DNA from: Syntrophaceae bacterium
GTDB lineage: Bacteria; Desulfobacterota; Syntrophia; Syntrophales; Smithellaceae
Length of the DNA stretch: 36,175 bases
NCBI GenBank assembly: GCA_016927935.1
Contig: JAFGLS010000164.1
Coordinates: 1 to 36,175 of the forward strand
Reading direction: 5' to 3'
This document shows, piece by piece, positions 1 to 8,543 of this stretch. Numbering within the stretch: position 1 is the stretch's first letter; every line of letters begins with the position of its first letter. The notes below the pieces were generated by a model. The model saw only the letters and a program-made list of their open reading frames with translations, did not search any database and was not told the DNA's origin. The position numbers were made by a program, and so were the translations under genes.

Positions 1-38
1 CGTCGCATCGGTCACCTCCAAATGGCAACTTAGCAACC

Positions 39-78
39 GGACAGTTTATGTGCTACAGAACAGGACAACTCATGTGCT
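39..78. repeat. Pair of short direct repeats at the left edge, possible insertion-sequence end
   Basis: Two 16-base units, 39-54 and 63-78, share the pattern GGACA-N4-ATGTGCT (13 of 16 positions identical) and are spaced 24 bases apart. Closely spaced multiple direct repeats of this kind are seen at the ends of some transposons, such as IS21-like elements, so this may be the inner or outer end of an element lying to the left of the window. No transposase is visible here, so this is a weak inference. Confidence 0.3.
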
Positions 79-101
79 TCTTACACTTAAAAACATTTTC
101 C

Positions 102-130
102 TTGACAAGCAATCCGATATTGCATAAAGA
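102..130 (+). promoter_or_regulatory. Candidate sigma-70 promoter for rplM-rpsI
   Basis: A perfect -35 box TTGACA lies at 102-107. The -10 is poorer: TAAAGA at 125-130 (17-base spacer) or CATAAA at 123-128 (15-base spacer). It lies about 40 bases upstream of the rplM start, a sensible distance for a ribosomal protein operon. Confidence 0.45.
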
Positions 131-167
131 GTACGGTCTAATTTTTCAATAAAATGGTAGTTTTGTT

Positions 168-596
168 ATGAAAACATACATGGCTAAGGCGGAAACGGTC
201 GATAAAAAATGGTATATAGCGGACGCTTCCGGTAAGGTATTGGGAAGATTCGCCAGCGAAATAGCGCGCCGTTTAAGGGGAAAGCATAAGGCCATCTATA
301 CACCGCATGTTGATACAGGCGATTTTATTATTGTGGTTAATGCCGAAAAGATTGTTCTTACCGGCAAAAAACTGACCGATAAGATTTATTATTCTTATTC
401 CGGTTATCCGGGCGGATTAAGGGAAACAGCCGCAGGCAAAATGCTGGCGGAAAAACCGGAAAAATTAATTAAAATGGCTGTGCAGGGAATGCTTCCCAAA
501 AACAATCTTGGACGCAGGATGCTCAAAAAACTGAAAGTTTATTCAGGCAATGCCCATATTCATGAAGCTCAGTGCCCGGAAACTTTATCCATTTAA
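168..596 (+). CDS. rplM: 50S ribosomal protein L13
   Basis: Large-subunit ribosomal protein L13, an early-assembling 23S rRNA-binding protein. The 142-residue length is normal for the family. The N-terminal stretch with [14 protein letters not shown], the internal GDFIIVVNA segment and the C-terminal [20 protein letters not shown] block are diagnostic. The start at 168 is chosen because bacterial L13 commonly opens with a short MKTYMAK-type leader; an in-frame ATG at 180 is the alternative. The ribosome-binding site is weak (GGTAG at 156-160). rpsI follows 33 bases downstream, the usual bacterial L13-S9 pair. Confidence 0.99.
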   Translation: MKTYMAKAETVDKKWYIADASGKVLGRFASEIARRLRGKHKAIYTPHVDTGDFIIVVNAEKIVLTGKKLTDKIYYSYSGYPGGLRETAAGKMLAEKPEKLIKMAVQGMLPKNNLGRRMLKKLKVYSGNAHIHEAQCPETLSI

Positions 597-629
597 TTGA
601 TGTAATTATAAGAAGATATTGGAGAAATA

Positions 630-1022
630 ATGACACAGCAAATATATTACGCAACAGGCAAAAGAAAAAGCGCTATCGCCCGTGTTTATATGAAAGCTGG
701 CAATGGTAATATTGTAGTTAATAAAAGAAGTTTCGATGAATATTTTACTAGGCCCAGTCTGAAAATGATTATCAAGCAACCGCTCGATGTAACGGGCAAG
801 AAAGATCAGTTTGATTTTTACGTTAATGTGAGCGGCGGCGGAGTAGCGGGACAGGCAGGCGCTGTGAAGCACGGAATTTCCAAGGCACTTTTGGAGTACG
901 ATACCGAGTTGCGATCCGTACTTAGAAAGGCGGGTTTTTTAACCAGAGACGCCCGGGTTAAAGAACGAAAGAAATACGGCCAGCCCGGAGCGAGGAAAAG
1001 ATTCCAATTCTCCAAGCGATAA
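630..1022 (+). CDS. rpsI: 30S ribosomal protein S9
   Basis: Small-subunit protein S9, whose C-terminal tail reaches the P-site tRNA. The protein has 130 residues and shows the family marks: N-terminal [14 protein letters not shown], the glycine-rich [17 protein letters not shown] centre, and the basic C-terminus ending KRFQFSKR, where the terminal KR is typical. GGAG at 621-624 provides the ribosome-binding site. It is co-transcribed with rplM, and a strong intrinsic terminator follows directly. Confidence 0.99.
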   Translation: MTQQIYYATGKRKSAIARVYMKAGNGNIVVNKRSFDEYFTRPSLKMIIKQPLDVTGKKDQFDFYVNVSGGGVAGQAGAVKHGISKALLEYDTELRSVLRKAGFLTRDARVKERKKYGQPGARKRFQFSKR

Positions 1023-1031
1023 ATTCCAACA

Positions 1032-1058
1032 GGGGGGCTTCTGGCCTCCCTTTTTTTT
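1032..1058 (+). terminator. Rho-independent terminator after rpsI
   Basis: GGGGGGC (1032-1038) pairs with GCCTCCC (1044-1050), with one G-T pair and a 5-base loop, and is followed by eight T residues (1051-1058). It ends 11 bases before the argC start, so argC may be expressed by read-through or from a promoter not recognised here. Confidence 0.85.
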
Positions 1059-1069
1059 AGGAGATTTTT

Positions 1070-2107
1070 ATGATTAAAGCGGCAATATTCGGAGCCAGCG
1101 GATATACAGGGCAGGAACTGACCAGAATTTTATCGGGACACCCCCATGTTAAATTGGTTGCGGTTACATCAAGACGATTTACGGGTCAGGCGGTGTCCGA
1201 AGTGTTCCCTGCCCTGCAGGGCTTAACTTCTCTAAAATATCAAAATGCCACACCGACGGAAATCAGCAATGTCTGTGATATTGTTTTTCTGGCGCTTCCT
1301 CATGGTGTTTCCATGGGGATTGCCCCGGAATTTATCAAAGCCGGAAAGATAGTTGTTGATTTGAGTGCTGACTACCGTTTGCGGGATATCAAAATTTATG
1401 AGGCTTGGTATGGGAAACACTCGAGTTTTAAATTTGTCAAAGATGCTGTTTACGGAATTCCTGAGCTTTACAGGGCAAAAATCAAGAAAACGAAACTCGT
1501 AGCCAATCCCGGTTGCTATCCGACAGGTATTATCTTGGGTCTTGCGCCTGTGCTGAAAAAGAAACTTTTGGATGTATCCACTATTATCGCTGATTCAGCC
1601 TCAAGCGTAAGTGGTGCGGGGCGGGAACCGTTGGTAGGCTCTCTTTTTTGTGAGGTTGACGGCGGATTTAAAGCATATAAAGTGGGAAAGCATCGGCATC
1701 TTCCGGAAATTGAGCAGGAGTTGAATACTCTGGCCGGCAAGAAATTCGCCATTACTTTTACTCCCCATTTGTTGCCGGTGAAAAGAGGAATTCTCAGCAC
1801 GATTTACGCAAAACTGAAAAAAGATGTTTCTTTGGGTGAGCTTCATTTTTTGTACAGCTCTTTTTACGCAGATGAAAAATTTGTCCGGATTTGTCCTCAA
1901 GATGTTTATCCGAATATTTCTTCCGTTTGCGGGTCTAATTATTGCGATATCGGATTGGTTGTTGATTTGCGGACGAAAAGAGTGATTATAATGGCGGCAA
2001 TTGATAATTTAGTAAAAGGCGCCGCAGGACAGGCTGTGCAGAATATGAATATTATCTGCGGCTTTGAAGAAAACACCGGTTTGCATACAGCGCCGCTTTA
2101 TCCCTGA
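1070..2107 (+). CDS. argC: N-acetyl-gamma-glutamyl-phosphate reductase
   Basis: Catalyses the NADPH-dependent reduction of N-acetyl-glutamyl phosphate to the semialdehyde, the third step of arginine biosynthesis, in the cytoplasm. The Rossmann motif GASGYTG is at residues 8-14. The catalytic cysteine is C149 in NPGCYPTG. The HRHLPEIEQE segment and the GxxxPLVG-like loop of type 1 ArgC are present. Length 345 is typical. The start is supported by AGGAG at 1059-1063. cysS starts 16 bases after its stop, so the two are probably co-transcribed although unrelated in function. No other arginine-synthesis gene is nearby. Confidence 0.97.
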   Translation: MIKAAIFGASGYTGQELTRILSGHPHVKLVAVTSRRFTGQAVSEVFPALQGLTSLKYQNATPTEISNVCDIVFLALPHGVSMGIAPEFIKAGKIVVDLSADYRLRDIKIYEAWYGKHSSFKFVKDAVYGIPELYRAKIKKTKLVANPGCYPTGIILGLAPVLKKKLLDVSTIIADSASSVSGAGREPLVGSLFCEVDGGFKAYKVGKHRHLPEIEQELNTLAGKKFAITFTPHLLPVKRGILSTIYAKLKKDVSLGELHFLYSSFYADEKFVRICPQDVYPNISSVCGSNYCDIGLVVDLRTKRVIIMAAIDNLVKGAAGQAVQNMNIICGFEENTGLHTAPLYP

Positions 2108-2123
2108 TCAAAACGGACAAAAG

Positions 2124-3605
2124 ATGTCTCAGAAAATATTCAATACAGCGACAAGAAAAAAAGAAAACTTCCAGCCGATAAAAGAAGGCGCTGTCGGTAT
2201 TTATGTCTGCGGAATTACAGCTTACGATATCTGCCACATCGGGCATGCCCGCGCAGCTATTGTCTTTGATGTTGTAGTCAGATACCTGCAAGCAAGAGGA
2301 TATGAGGTCACTTATGTGAAAAATTTCACCGATATTGATGATAAGATTATTGAACGTGCCAATAAAGAAGGGGTCAGCATTATAGAAATATCGGAACGCT
2401 ACATTAAGGCACACGATGAGGATATGGAGATATTGGGAGTTCAGACTCCCACAGTAATTCCAAGAGCCACAAAGCACATGGCAGAAATGATTTCTCTTAT
2501 CCAAAACCTGGAAAAAAAGGGATATGCTTATTGTGTTGAAGGAGATGTGTATTTTTCCATAAATGATTACAAACAGTACGGTGTTTTGTCCGGACGCAAT
2601 TTGGAAGAAATGATCGCCGGAGCGCGCGTTGATGTTAATGATAAAAAAAAGAATCCTCTGGATTTTACACTCTGGAAAAAAAGCAAGGAAGACGAGCCTT
2701 TCTGGGAAAGTCCCTGGGGGAAAGGCCGTCCCGGTTGGCATATAGAGTGTTCCGCCATGAGCCAGCGTTATCTGGGGGAAACATTTGATATTCATGGCGG
2801 CGGCGAGGATTTAATTTTCCCGCATCATGAAAATGAACTTGCTCAATCAGTTGCGGCCACAGGTAAGCCTTTGGCCAATTACTGGATGCATAACGGTTTT
2901 GTAAAAATAAATTCTGAAAAAATGTCCAAATCTCTGGGCAATATATTTCCCGTCCGAGAAATCTTAAAAAATTATCATCCGGAGATTTTACGTCTTTTTA
3001 TATTGCAAAGCCATTATCGCAGTCCTGTTGATTATTCGGATGATTCGCTTAAAGAAGCAAGGGCGGGTTTGATAAGGTGTTACCGAACATTGCAGCTTTT
3101 GAAAGAAATTCAGATAAAATTGTCTACAGAGACCGGTGTGATTACGAAAAAAAGCGCAGCACGGGCAGAAATCTATGTAAACAAGTTTAAAAAATTGACT
3201 GAGAAATTTAATGAAGCAATGGATGACGATTTTAACACGGCCCAGGCTTTGGGTTATGTTTTTGATATGGTAAGACTGGTGAACAATTTTATTGTTGAAG
3301 AAAAAAACATACCTGCATCCGATAAAGCAGAAATATTGGCAGAGGGAAATAAGGTATTTGAGTATTTTGGAAGAGTGTTGGGGATTTTTCGGAGCGATGC
3401 CGATCAATTTTTTATTTTTGATAAGGAAAAAGAGTTACGCAAAAGAGGTCTTAATATTGATGAAATTGAGATTTTAGTCAAGCAGAGGCAATCTGCCCGA
3501 CAGATTAAGGATTGGGCAAGAGCCGATACCATAAGAAAAAAATTGGAACAACTGCATATTATCCTTGAAGATTCCGCCAATGGCACCACATGGATGATTG
3601 AGTAG
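2124..3605 (+). CDS. cysS: Cysteinyl-tRNA synthetase
   Basis: Class I aminoacyl-tRNA synthetase that charges tRNA-Cys. The protein has 493 residues from the chosen start. The zinc and HIGH region is CGITAYDxxHIGHAR, with C29 as first zinc ligand. Further zinc-site residues lie in GWHIECSAM and FPHHENE. The KMSKS loop appears as KMSKSLGN. The C-terminal helical DALR-like and anticodon region is complete. An upstream in-frame ATG at 2064 would add 20 residues that overlap the end of argC and do not resemble the family, so ATG 2124, which opens MSQKIFNT, is preferred. The ribosome-binding site is weak. Confidence 0.97.
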   Translation: MSQKIFNTATRKKENFQPIKEGAVGIYVCGITAYDICHIGHARAAIVFDVVVRYLQARGYEVTYVKNFTDIDDKIIERANKEGVSIIEISERYIKAHDEDMEILGVQTPTVIPRATKHMAEMISLIQNLEKKGYAYCVEGDVYFSINDYKQYGVLSGRNLEEMIAGARVDVNDKKKNPLDFTLWKKSKEDEPFWESPWGKGRPGWHIECSAMSQRYLGETFDIHGGGEDLIFPHHENELAQSVAATGKPLANYWMHNGFVKINSEKMSKSLGNIFPVREILKNYHPEILRLFILQSHYRSPVDYSDDSLKEARAGLIRCYRTLQLLKEIQIKLSTETGVITKKSAARAEIYVNKFKKLTEKFNEAMDDDFNTAQALGYVFDMVRLVNNFIVEEKNIPASDKAEILAEGNKVFEYFGRVLGIFRSDADQFFIFDKEKELRKRGLNIDEIEILVKQRQSARQIKDWARADTIRKKLEQLHIILEDSANGTTWMIE

Positions 3606-3654
3606 TAAACATTGCCCCTCTCTATAGGAAAAAATTCAAAGTTTTTGGATAATT

Positions 3655-3674
3655 TTTATCAAAAAAATGATAAA
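3655..3674. repeat. Short perfect inverted repeat upstream of ctpA
   Basis: TTTATCA (3655-3661) and TGATAAA (3668-3674) are perfect complements around a six-A centre. It lies about 58 bases before the ctpA start. It could be an operator-like site or a hairpin in the leader; no T-tract follows, so it is not a terminator on the plus strand. No convincing promoter was recognised in this 126-base gap. Confidence 0.4.
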
Positions 3675-3731
3675 TATTAGAGAAAGTGGTATAAGTAGCA
3701 CAAATACATGTTTAATATTGCGAGGGATATG

Positions 3732-5051
3732 ATGAAAAAAATATCAATAAAGGTTTGTTTGCTGGCAGTTATTTGTATTGGGTCATTTATCCTTTTGGGA
3801 CTTCGTAATGATGATAATGTTTTCGCAAAGGATAAAAATTTTTACAAGGATATTAAAACATTCAGTGAAGTTCTGGACATGGTCAGAAAAAACTATGTTG
3901 ATGAGGTTGATACAACAAAATTGATGCAGGGGGCGATTAATGGAATGATCAGATCTCTTGATCCGCACAGTTCGTTTATGACACCTGATTTATATAAAGA
4001 ATTGGAAGTGGAAACACAAGGACATTTCGGGGGGATTGGCATAGAGATAATGATTATTAAAGACGTGTTAACTATAGTTTCGCCGATAGAAGATACTCCT
4101 GCTTTTAATGCCGGATTAAAACCAGGTGATTATATTTTGAGAATTGACGGTAAACCTACAAAGGATATAACAATTATGGAGGCTGTAAAACAACTCCGCG
4201 GCCCTAAAGATACAAAGGTTACTCTTACAATATTAAGAAAAAACATGACTGCGCCTAAAGATATTACATTGACTCGTGCCATAATTCAGATCAAAAGCAT
4301 CAAATATAAAAAAATTGAAGATGATATTGGTTATATTCGCATAGCGGCTTTTCAGGAAAAAACGGCCGATGATTTGCGCAGAGCACTCAAAGAAATGGAT
4401 GAAAAAAATAATCCGATGAAAGGACTGGTTATTGATTTAAGAAATGATCCTGGAGGATTGTTAACGCAAGCGATTGATGTGTCTGATGTATTTCTAAAAT
4501 CAGGTGTTATTGTTTCAACACGGGGAAGAGTTAAAGCAATGGAGACAAAATCAGAGGCTAAAAATGACAATAATGAAATTAATTGTCCCATGATTGTATT
4601 GGTAAACGAGGGTACTGCGAGTGCCGCGGAAATTGTTGCCGGAGCATTGCAGGATAATGACAGAGCTTTAATAGTTGGAGCACAGACATTTGGCAAAGCT
4701 TCGGTACAGACAATCATTCCTCTTGAAGATGGTTCCGCTCTCAAACTGACGACAGCACGTTATTACACGCCGAATGGACGATCAATTCAAGCTGAAGGTA
4801 TTACGCCTGACATTATAGTTCCTTTTGTCAAATCGTCGGAAGATACTGAAAGTATTATGGATAAAGAAGATAACCTCAGAGAAAAAGACCTCCAAGGACA
4901 TATAAAACCCCAAAAAGAGGATGGAACAAAGGTTGATGAAAACAAAGGTAAACAAACTAAAGATTCCTTTGGTTTGAATAATGACAATCAACTGAAAACT
5001 GCTGTTAATATTCTGAAGAGTTGGAATATTATGAAGAAAAAATTGATTTGA
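3732..5051 (+). CDS. ctpA: Carboxy-terminal processing protease (S41 family, CtpA/Prc type)
   Basis: Periplasmic serine protease with a Ser-Lys dyad. From the chosen start (439 residues): signal/anchor helix at about 7-24, PDZ domain at about 98-180, and S41 core at about 195-365. The nucleophile is S297 in NEGTASAAE and the general base is K322 in FGKASVQ. The C-terminal 70 residues are charged and of low complexity. ATG 3732 is preferred over ATG 3708 or 3729 because GAGGG at 3722-3726 is well spaced only for 3732. The gene precedes a divergent polysaccharide deacetylase, a pairing common in deltaproteobacteria and consistent with cell-wall or envelope maintenance. Confidence 0.93.
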   Translation: MKKISIKVCLLAVICIGSFILLGLRNDDNVFAKDKNFYKDIKTFSEVLDMVRKNYVDEVDTTKLMQGAINGMIRSLDPHSSFMTPDLYKELEVETQGHFGGIGIEIMIIKDVLTIVSPIEDTPAFNAGLKPGDYILRIDGKPTKDITIMEAVKQLRGPKDTKVTLTILRKNMTAPKDITLTRAIIQIKSIKYKKIEDDIGYIRIAAFQEKTADDLRRALKEMDEKNNPMKGLVIDLRNDPGGLLTQAIDVSDVFLKSGVIVSTRGRVKAMETKSEAKNDNNEINCPMIVLVNEGTASAAEIVAGALQDNDRALIVGAQTFGKASVQTIIPLEDGSALKLTTARYYTPNGRSIQAEGITPDIIVPFVKSSEDTESIMDKEDNLREKDLQGHIKPQKEDGTKVDENKGKQTKDSFGLNNDNQLKTAVNILKSWNIMKKKLI

Positions 5052-5082
5052 ATTAAAGTTTGGACAAATAATCAATTAAGCC

Positions 5083-5958
5083 ATGAAGTTATTTAAAAAA
5101 CTTTTTACGGCAACAATTATAATTTTAATAATATTATCAGTAGCTGGTATTATTTATGTGTTGCAGTTTCAAGAAGAAAAGCCTGAAATAAAAAGACCTG
5201 AAAAAATAACTAAAAAAACGGTTGCGCGTAAAATCAAAAAGTTCAAGTCTTTGCCATCCAAACCAATTTCCTTGCGGGAAGTAGCCATTATTATTGATGA
5301 CATAGGTTATGACTTAAATGCGGCTAAAGCATTAATGAAAATTGATGCCAATTTGACATTTTCTGTTTTACCTTTTCAAAAATATTCGCGCGAAGCTGCG
5401 AAAATGCTTCATAAAGCGAAAAAAGAAATTCTTTTACACCTGCCTATGGAACCGGTTTCTTATCCGCAGGAAAAGCCGGGAGAAGGGGCTTTATTTACGG
5501 ATATGAATAATGAGGAACTTCTGTTTCAATTAAAAAATGATATTTACGCTGTTCCTTATATTGTCGGAGTTAGTAACCATATGGGTTCAAAATTCATGAA
5601 TGATGAACAAAAGCTTTCATTGGTTTTTAAGGAACTTAAAAAGAGAAATATGTTTTTTGTTGATTCGCGCACATCACCTGATACAAAGGCTTTATCGATT
5701 GCAAAAAAAACAGGTTTAAATATAGCTGAAAGAAAAATATTTATTGATAACAATCGTAATTATAATGAAATTTATGATAACTTGATCAACGTTACCAAAA
5801 GCAATGATGATTCACCGGTAATAATTATAGGTCATCCCTATCCTGAAACTGTTCGAGCGCTCAAGGATGCGGTTGAAGTTATGCGTGCAAAAGGTATATC
5901 AATTGTTCCGGCATCTCGGATAATTAAAGAAGCAAGAAATTCCCAAAAGAAATCTTAA
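5083..5958 (+). CDS. Divergent polysaccharide deacetylase family protein (DUF610/YibQ type)
   Basis: A 291-residue protein with an N-terminal membrane helix (about 5-27), a lysine-rich linker, and a divergent polysaccharide deacetylase domain from about residue 65. Visible motifs are VAIIIDDIGYD (two metal-binding aspartates), the HLPMEP segment, SNHMGSKF, FFVDSRTSP and IIIGHPYP. Proteins of this family are periplasmic and found beside ctpA and envC genes; their substrate is not established. It begins 31 bases after ctpA. The ribosome-binding site is not obvious. The family assignment is firm; its activity is not known. Confidence 0.87.
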   Translation: MKLFKKLFTATIIILIILSVAGIIYVLQFQEEKPEIKRPEKITKKTVARKIKKFKSLPSKPISLREVAIIIDDIGYDLNAAKALMKIDANLTFSVLPFQKYSREAAKMLHKAKKEILLHLPMEPVSYPQEKPGEGALFTDMNNEELLFQLKNDIYAVPYIVGVSNHMGSKFMNDEQKLSLVFKELKKRNMFFVDSRTSPDTKALSIAKKTGLNIAERKIFIDNNRNYNEIYDNLINVTKSNDDSPVIIIGHPYPETVRALKDAVEVMRAKGISIVPASRIIKEARNSQKKS

Positions 5959-6002
5959 TTATTAATAAGTGATAAATATCCAGAACAAGGCAGATAGATA
6001 AT

Positions 6003-7703
6003 ATGAAAAGAAACATCACCTGTTTAATGATTATAATTATTTTAACCTTGGTAAATCTTTCCGGCTGCAGTAGTTTGCAGGTAAATGATGTTTCTTCTTC
6101 AGTTGATAAAGTTCAAACAGGAGCGACTTATCATTATTTTCTGAGTGTTCTTTTGCGGCATGAAGGAAAGCTTGAGCAGGCGATCGATGAATTAAAACAG
6201 GCGTTTGTTATTGATCCTAAATCTACTTATCTTGCTATGGAACTGATTTCTCTTTATGCTCAACAGGGCGATTTTGACAGTGCGATTTCTCAAGGGGAAA
6301 AAACGCTGTTGGAAGATCCAAATAATGTAGAACTTCATTTAATCATGGGAGGTTTGTATCTAAATGGCCACGAATATTCAAAAGCAATAAGTGAACATAA
6401 AAAAGTAATTGAACTTGATCCTAAAAATCTTGTCGCCCATCTCTACTTGGGAATTATTTATGCTGAAGAAAAAAGGTATGGTAAAGCGGAGGAAACTTTC
6501 AGGAAAATACTGAAATTAGATTCTGACAATATTATCGGTATTTATTACTATGGTAAAGTACTGGAAAAGATGAAAAAGTTTGAAGATGCGGAAAAGATGT
6601 TTAAAAGAGCTATGTCTTTAAATCCTTATTTTGAAATGGCTTTGTATGATTTGGCCGCTCTTTACGAAAAGCAAGAGAAACTGGATAAAGCGATTGAAAT
6701 ATATCGCAATTATCTGGCAATTAATCCCTCGCGGCTGAATTTAAGGGTCAGAACAGGTGAACTTTTAATTAAAAAGAAAAAATATAAAGAAGCACAGAAA
6801 GAATTTCAGGAAGTTTTGAAAATTGATCCGGATAATCGGGATATAAAAATAGCGCTGGGATTATTATATTTCGATATGAACAAATTTGACCTGGCGGTGG
6901 CGGAATTTTCTGCAATTCTGCAGAAAAATATTACAGATGACAAGGTTCGTTATTTACTGGCGGCAACTTACGAGCAAAAAAAGGATATCTCACTGGCCAT
7001 AGAAGAATACAGCCGTATTGCGGTCTCCTCTGAGTTGTATGTAAGTTCGCAAATTCGCGCCGCAGTGCTTTTAAAAGATGAAGGTAAAATCACTAAAGCA
7101 ATTGCTTTAATAAGGAAATCTATTAAGAAAAAAAACGATCAGATACCTTTCTATCTTTTTATATCTGCTCTTTATGAAGAAGCAGGTGATAACACTTCCT
7201 CTGAGAATATATTAAAAGAAGGGCTAAAAACAGCTCCACAAAATACAGATCTGTATTATGCTTTGGGTGTGCTTTATGACAAAACAAATCGTTTTAAAGA
7301 AAGCATTAATGTAATGAAAAAAATTTTAGAAATTGATCCCCAAAATGCTGAGACTCTTAATTTTATAGGGTATAGTTACGCTGAGCGGGGAGTGAATCTT
7401 GACGAAGCGGAAAAAATGATTATCAAGGCGTTGGAAATTAAAAAAGAAAATGGTTATTTACTGGATAGTCTGGGCTGGGTTTATTTCAAAAAAAGTGAAT
7501 TGAGCAACGCAGAAAAATATTTGAATGAGGCTTTGAAACTTTTGCCTGAAGAGGTCGAAATAATCGAACATATGGGGGATCTTTACGTAAAACAAAACAA
7601 AATTAAGGCAGCCACCGAAATGTATGAACGTGCATTAAAGATTGATCCTAAAAAAGTTTCTTTGCAAAAAAAGCTCGAAGATTTGATGAAGAATAAACGA
7701 TGA
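6003..7703 (+). CDS. TPR-repeat lipoprotein
   Basis: A 566-residue lipoprotein. The signal peptide ends in a lipobox LSGC (cysteine near residue 22), with serine at +2, which by the E. coli rule favours outer-membrane sorting. From about residue 40 to the end the protein is an almost unbroken row of tetratricopeptide repeats, for example units ending in EIDPKN, KLDSDN and LKIDPDN. This resembles BamD-like or PEP-CTERM/PilW-like scaffold proteins, but no specific function can be read. The ribosome-binding site is AAGG at 5987-5990. Its stop overlaps the next start (ATGA), so the two products are probably translationally coupled and may act together. Confidence 0.9.
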   Translation: MKRNITCLMIIIILTLVNLSGCSSLQVNDVSSSVDKVQTGATYHYFLSVLLRHEGKLEQAIDELKQAFVIDPKSTYLAMELISLYAQQGDFDSAISQGEKTLLEDPNNVELHLIMGGLYLNGHEYSKAISEHKKVIELDPKNLVAHLYLGIIYAEEKRYGKAEETFRKILKLDSDNIIGIYYYGKVLEKMKKFEDAEKMFKRAMSLNPYFEMALYDLAALYEKQEKLDKAIEIYRNYLAINPSRLNLRVRTGELLIKKKKYKEAQKEFQEVLKIDPDNRDIKIALGLLYFDMNKFDLAVAEFSAILQKNITDDKVRYLLAATYEQKKDISLAIEEYSRIAVSSELYVSSQIRAAVLLKDEGKITKAIALIRKSIKKKNDQIPFYLFISALYEEAGDNTSSENILKEGLKTAPQNTDLYYALGVLYDKTNRFKESINVMKKILEIDPQNAETLNFIGYSYAERGVNLDEAEKMIIKALEIKKENGYLLDSLGWVYFKKSELSNAEKYLNEALKLLPEEVEIIEHMGDLYVKQNKIKAATEMYERALKIDPKKVSLQKKLEDLMKNKR

Positions 7704-8521
7704 AAAAGCATGATATTGAAACGCCGTATGTTTCTTTTACTCATTACAAAAAAAAATTCCGTCTTATCGGAATTTTTTTATTTTTACTGCCTTTACTTTC
7801 CTGCAGTTTCAAAAAAACGACGATAGTTGACTCCGGATTTTCAACCGGGGAATTTAAAGCATCAGCTTATAGTTTTATCGGTGAAGATGACATTTTCAGC
7901 GCCTTAGCTCAGATAAACGTATTTACAACTAAAAGTTTTTACCCGCTAAAAGCTGCCTTGACCTTAAAAAGACCTTCGTATTTACGCCTGGAATTACTTC
8001 CCGTTATTGGAGTGCCTGATTTTTTTCTTACAGCTTCCCCTGAAATATTGAAAATATTTATTCCTTCAAAAGGAGAAGCTTACAGTGGACAGCCAACGAT
8101 TTCTAATCTGGAAAAGTTTCTGCCCTGGCCTATAGAAATTGAAGATATGATAATGATTTTTACCGGAACTTATCCTTTGTTTAAAGAAAGTAATATTTTG
8201 TATCAGGCACACCGGGAAAATAATTATTTGGTCGTGGAAATGAACTCTTCATCGGGAGCTTCACAAATCGTCTGGGTTGGGGAAAATAACAAATTGCTTA
8301 AACTGGTTCGTAAGGATGAGGGGGGAGAAGAATTATACAATGTAAAATATAGTTACAATAATGATCATCGTAATTTTCCGGAGAAAATTACAATAAATAT
8401 TACTAATGAAACAACTTCGCTATCGGTAAGGTATTCTGATATTAAAATTGAAAAAGCAAAGGATTTGTCGGTTTTTGATTTGACAATTCCGGACGATGTA
8501 AAAGAAATTATTTTGGAGTAA
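7700..8521 (+). CDS. LolB-like / DUF4292-like lipoprotein
   Basis: A 273-residue predicted lipoprotein: a long basic N-region, a hydrophobic helix at about 23-35, and lipobox LLSC, followed by SFKK. The mature part is rich in beta strands, with a pattern like LolB/LppM-type half-barrels: a 'F(K)ASA..F.GEDD' opening, 'RPSYLRLELLPVIGVPDFFLTASPE' (here broken by a basic turn), and a late 'V.YSY' hairpin. LolB folds bind lipoprotein acyl chains at the outer membrane, so a role as lipoprotein receptor is possible but inferred. It overlaps the TPR lipoprotein gene by 4 bases and converges on cpoB with only 22 bases between the stops. Confidence 0.6.
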   Translation: MKKHDIETPYVSFTHYKKKFRLIGIFLFLLPLLSCSFKKTTIVDSGFSTGEFKASAYSFIGEDDIFSALAQINVFTTKSFYPLKAALTLKRPSYLRLELLPVIGVPDFFLTASPEILKIFIPSKGEAYSGQPTISNLEKFLPWPIEIEDMIMIFTGTYPLFKESNILYQAHRENNYLVVEMNSSSGASQIVWVGENNKLLKLVRKDEGGEELYNVKYSYNNDHRNFPEKITINITNETTSLSVRYSDIKIEKAKDLSVFDLTIPDDVKEIILE

Positions 8522-8543
8522 TTTTAATTGTTTTATGAAAAAA

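Noticed and set aside
2064-2123. Upstream start of cysS overlapping argC
   Set aside because: The extra 20 residues do not resemble cysteinyl-tRNA synthetases, and ATG 2124 opens a normal family N-terminus.
3606-3731. Sigma-70 promoter for ctpA at TTGGAT 3645-3650
   Set aside because: The sequence 17 bases downstream (TGATAA) is a poor -10 and part of the inverted repeat.
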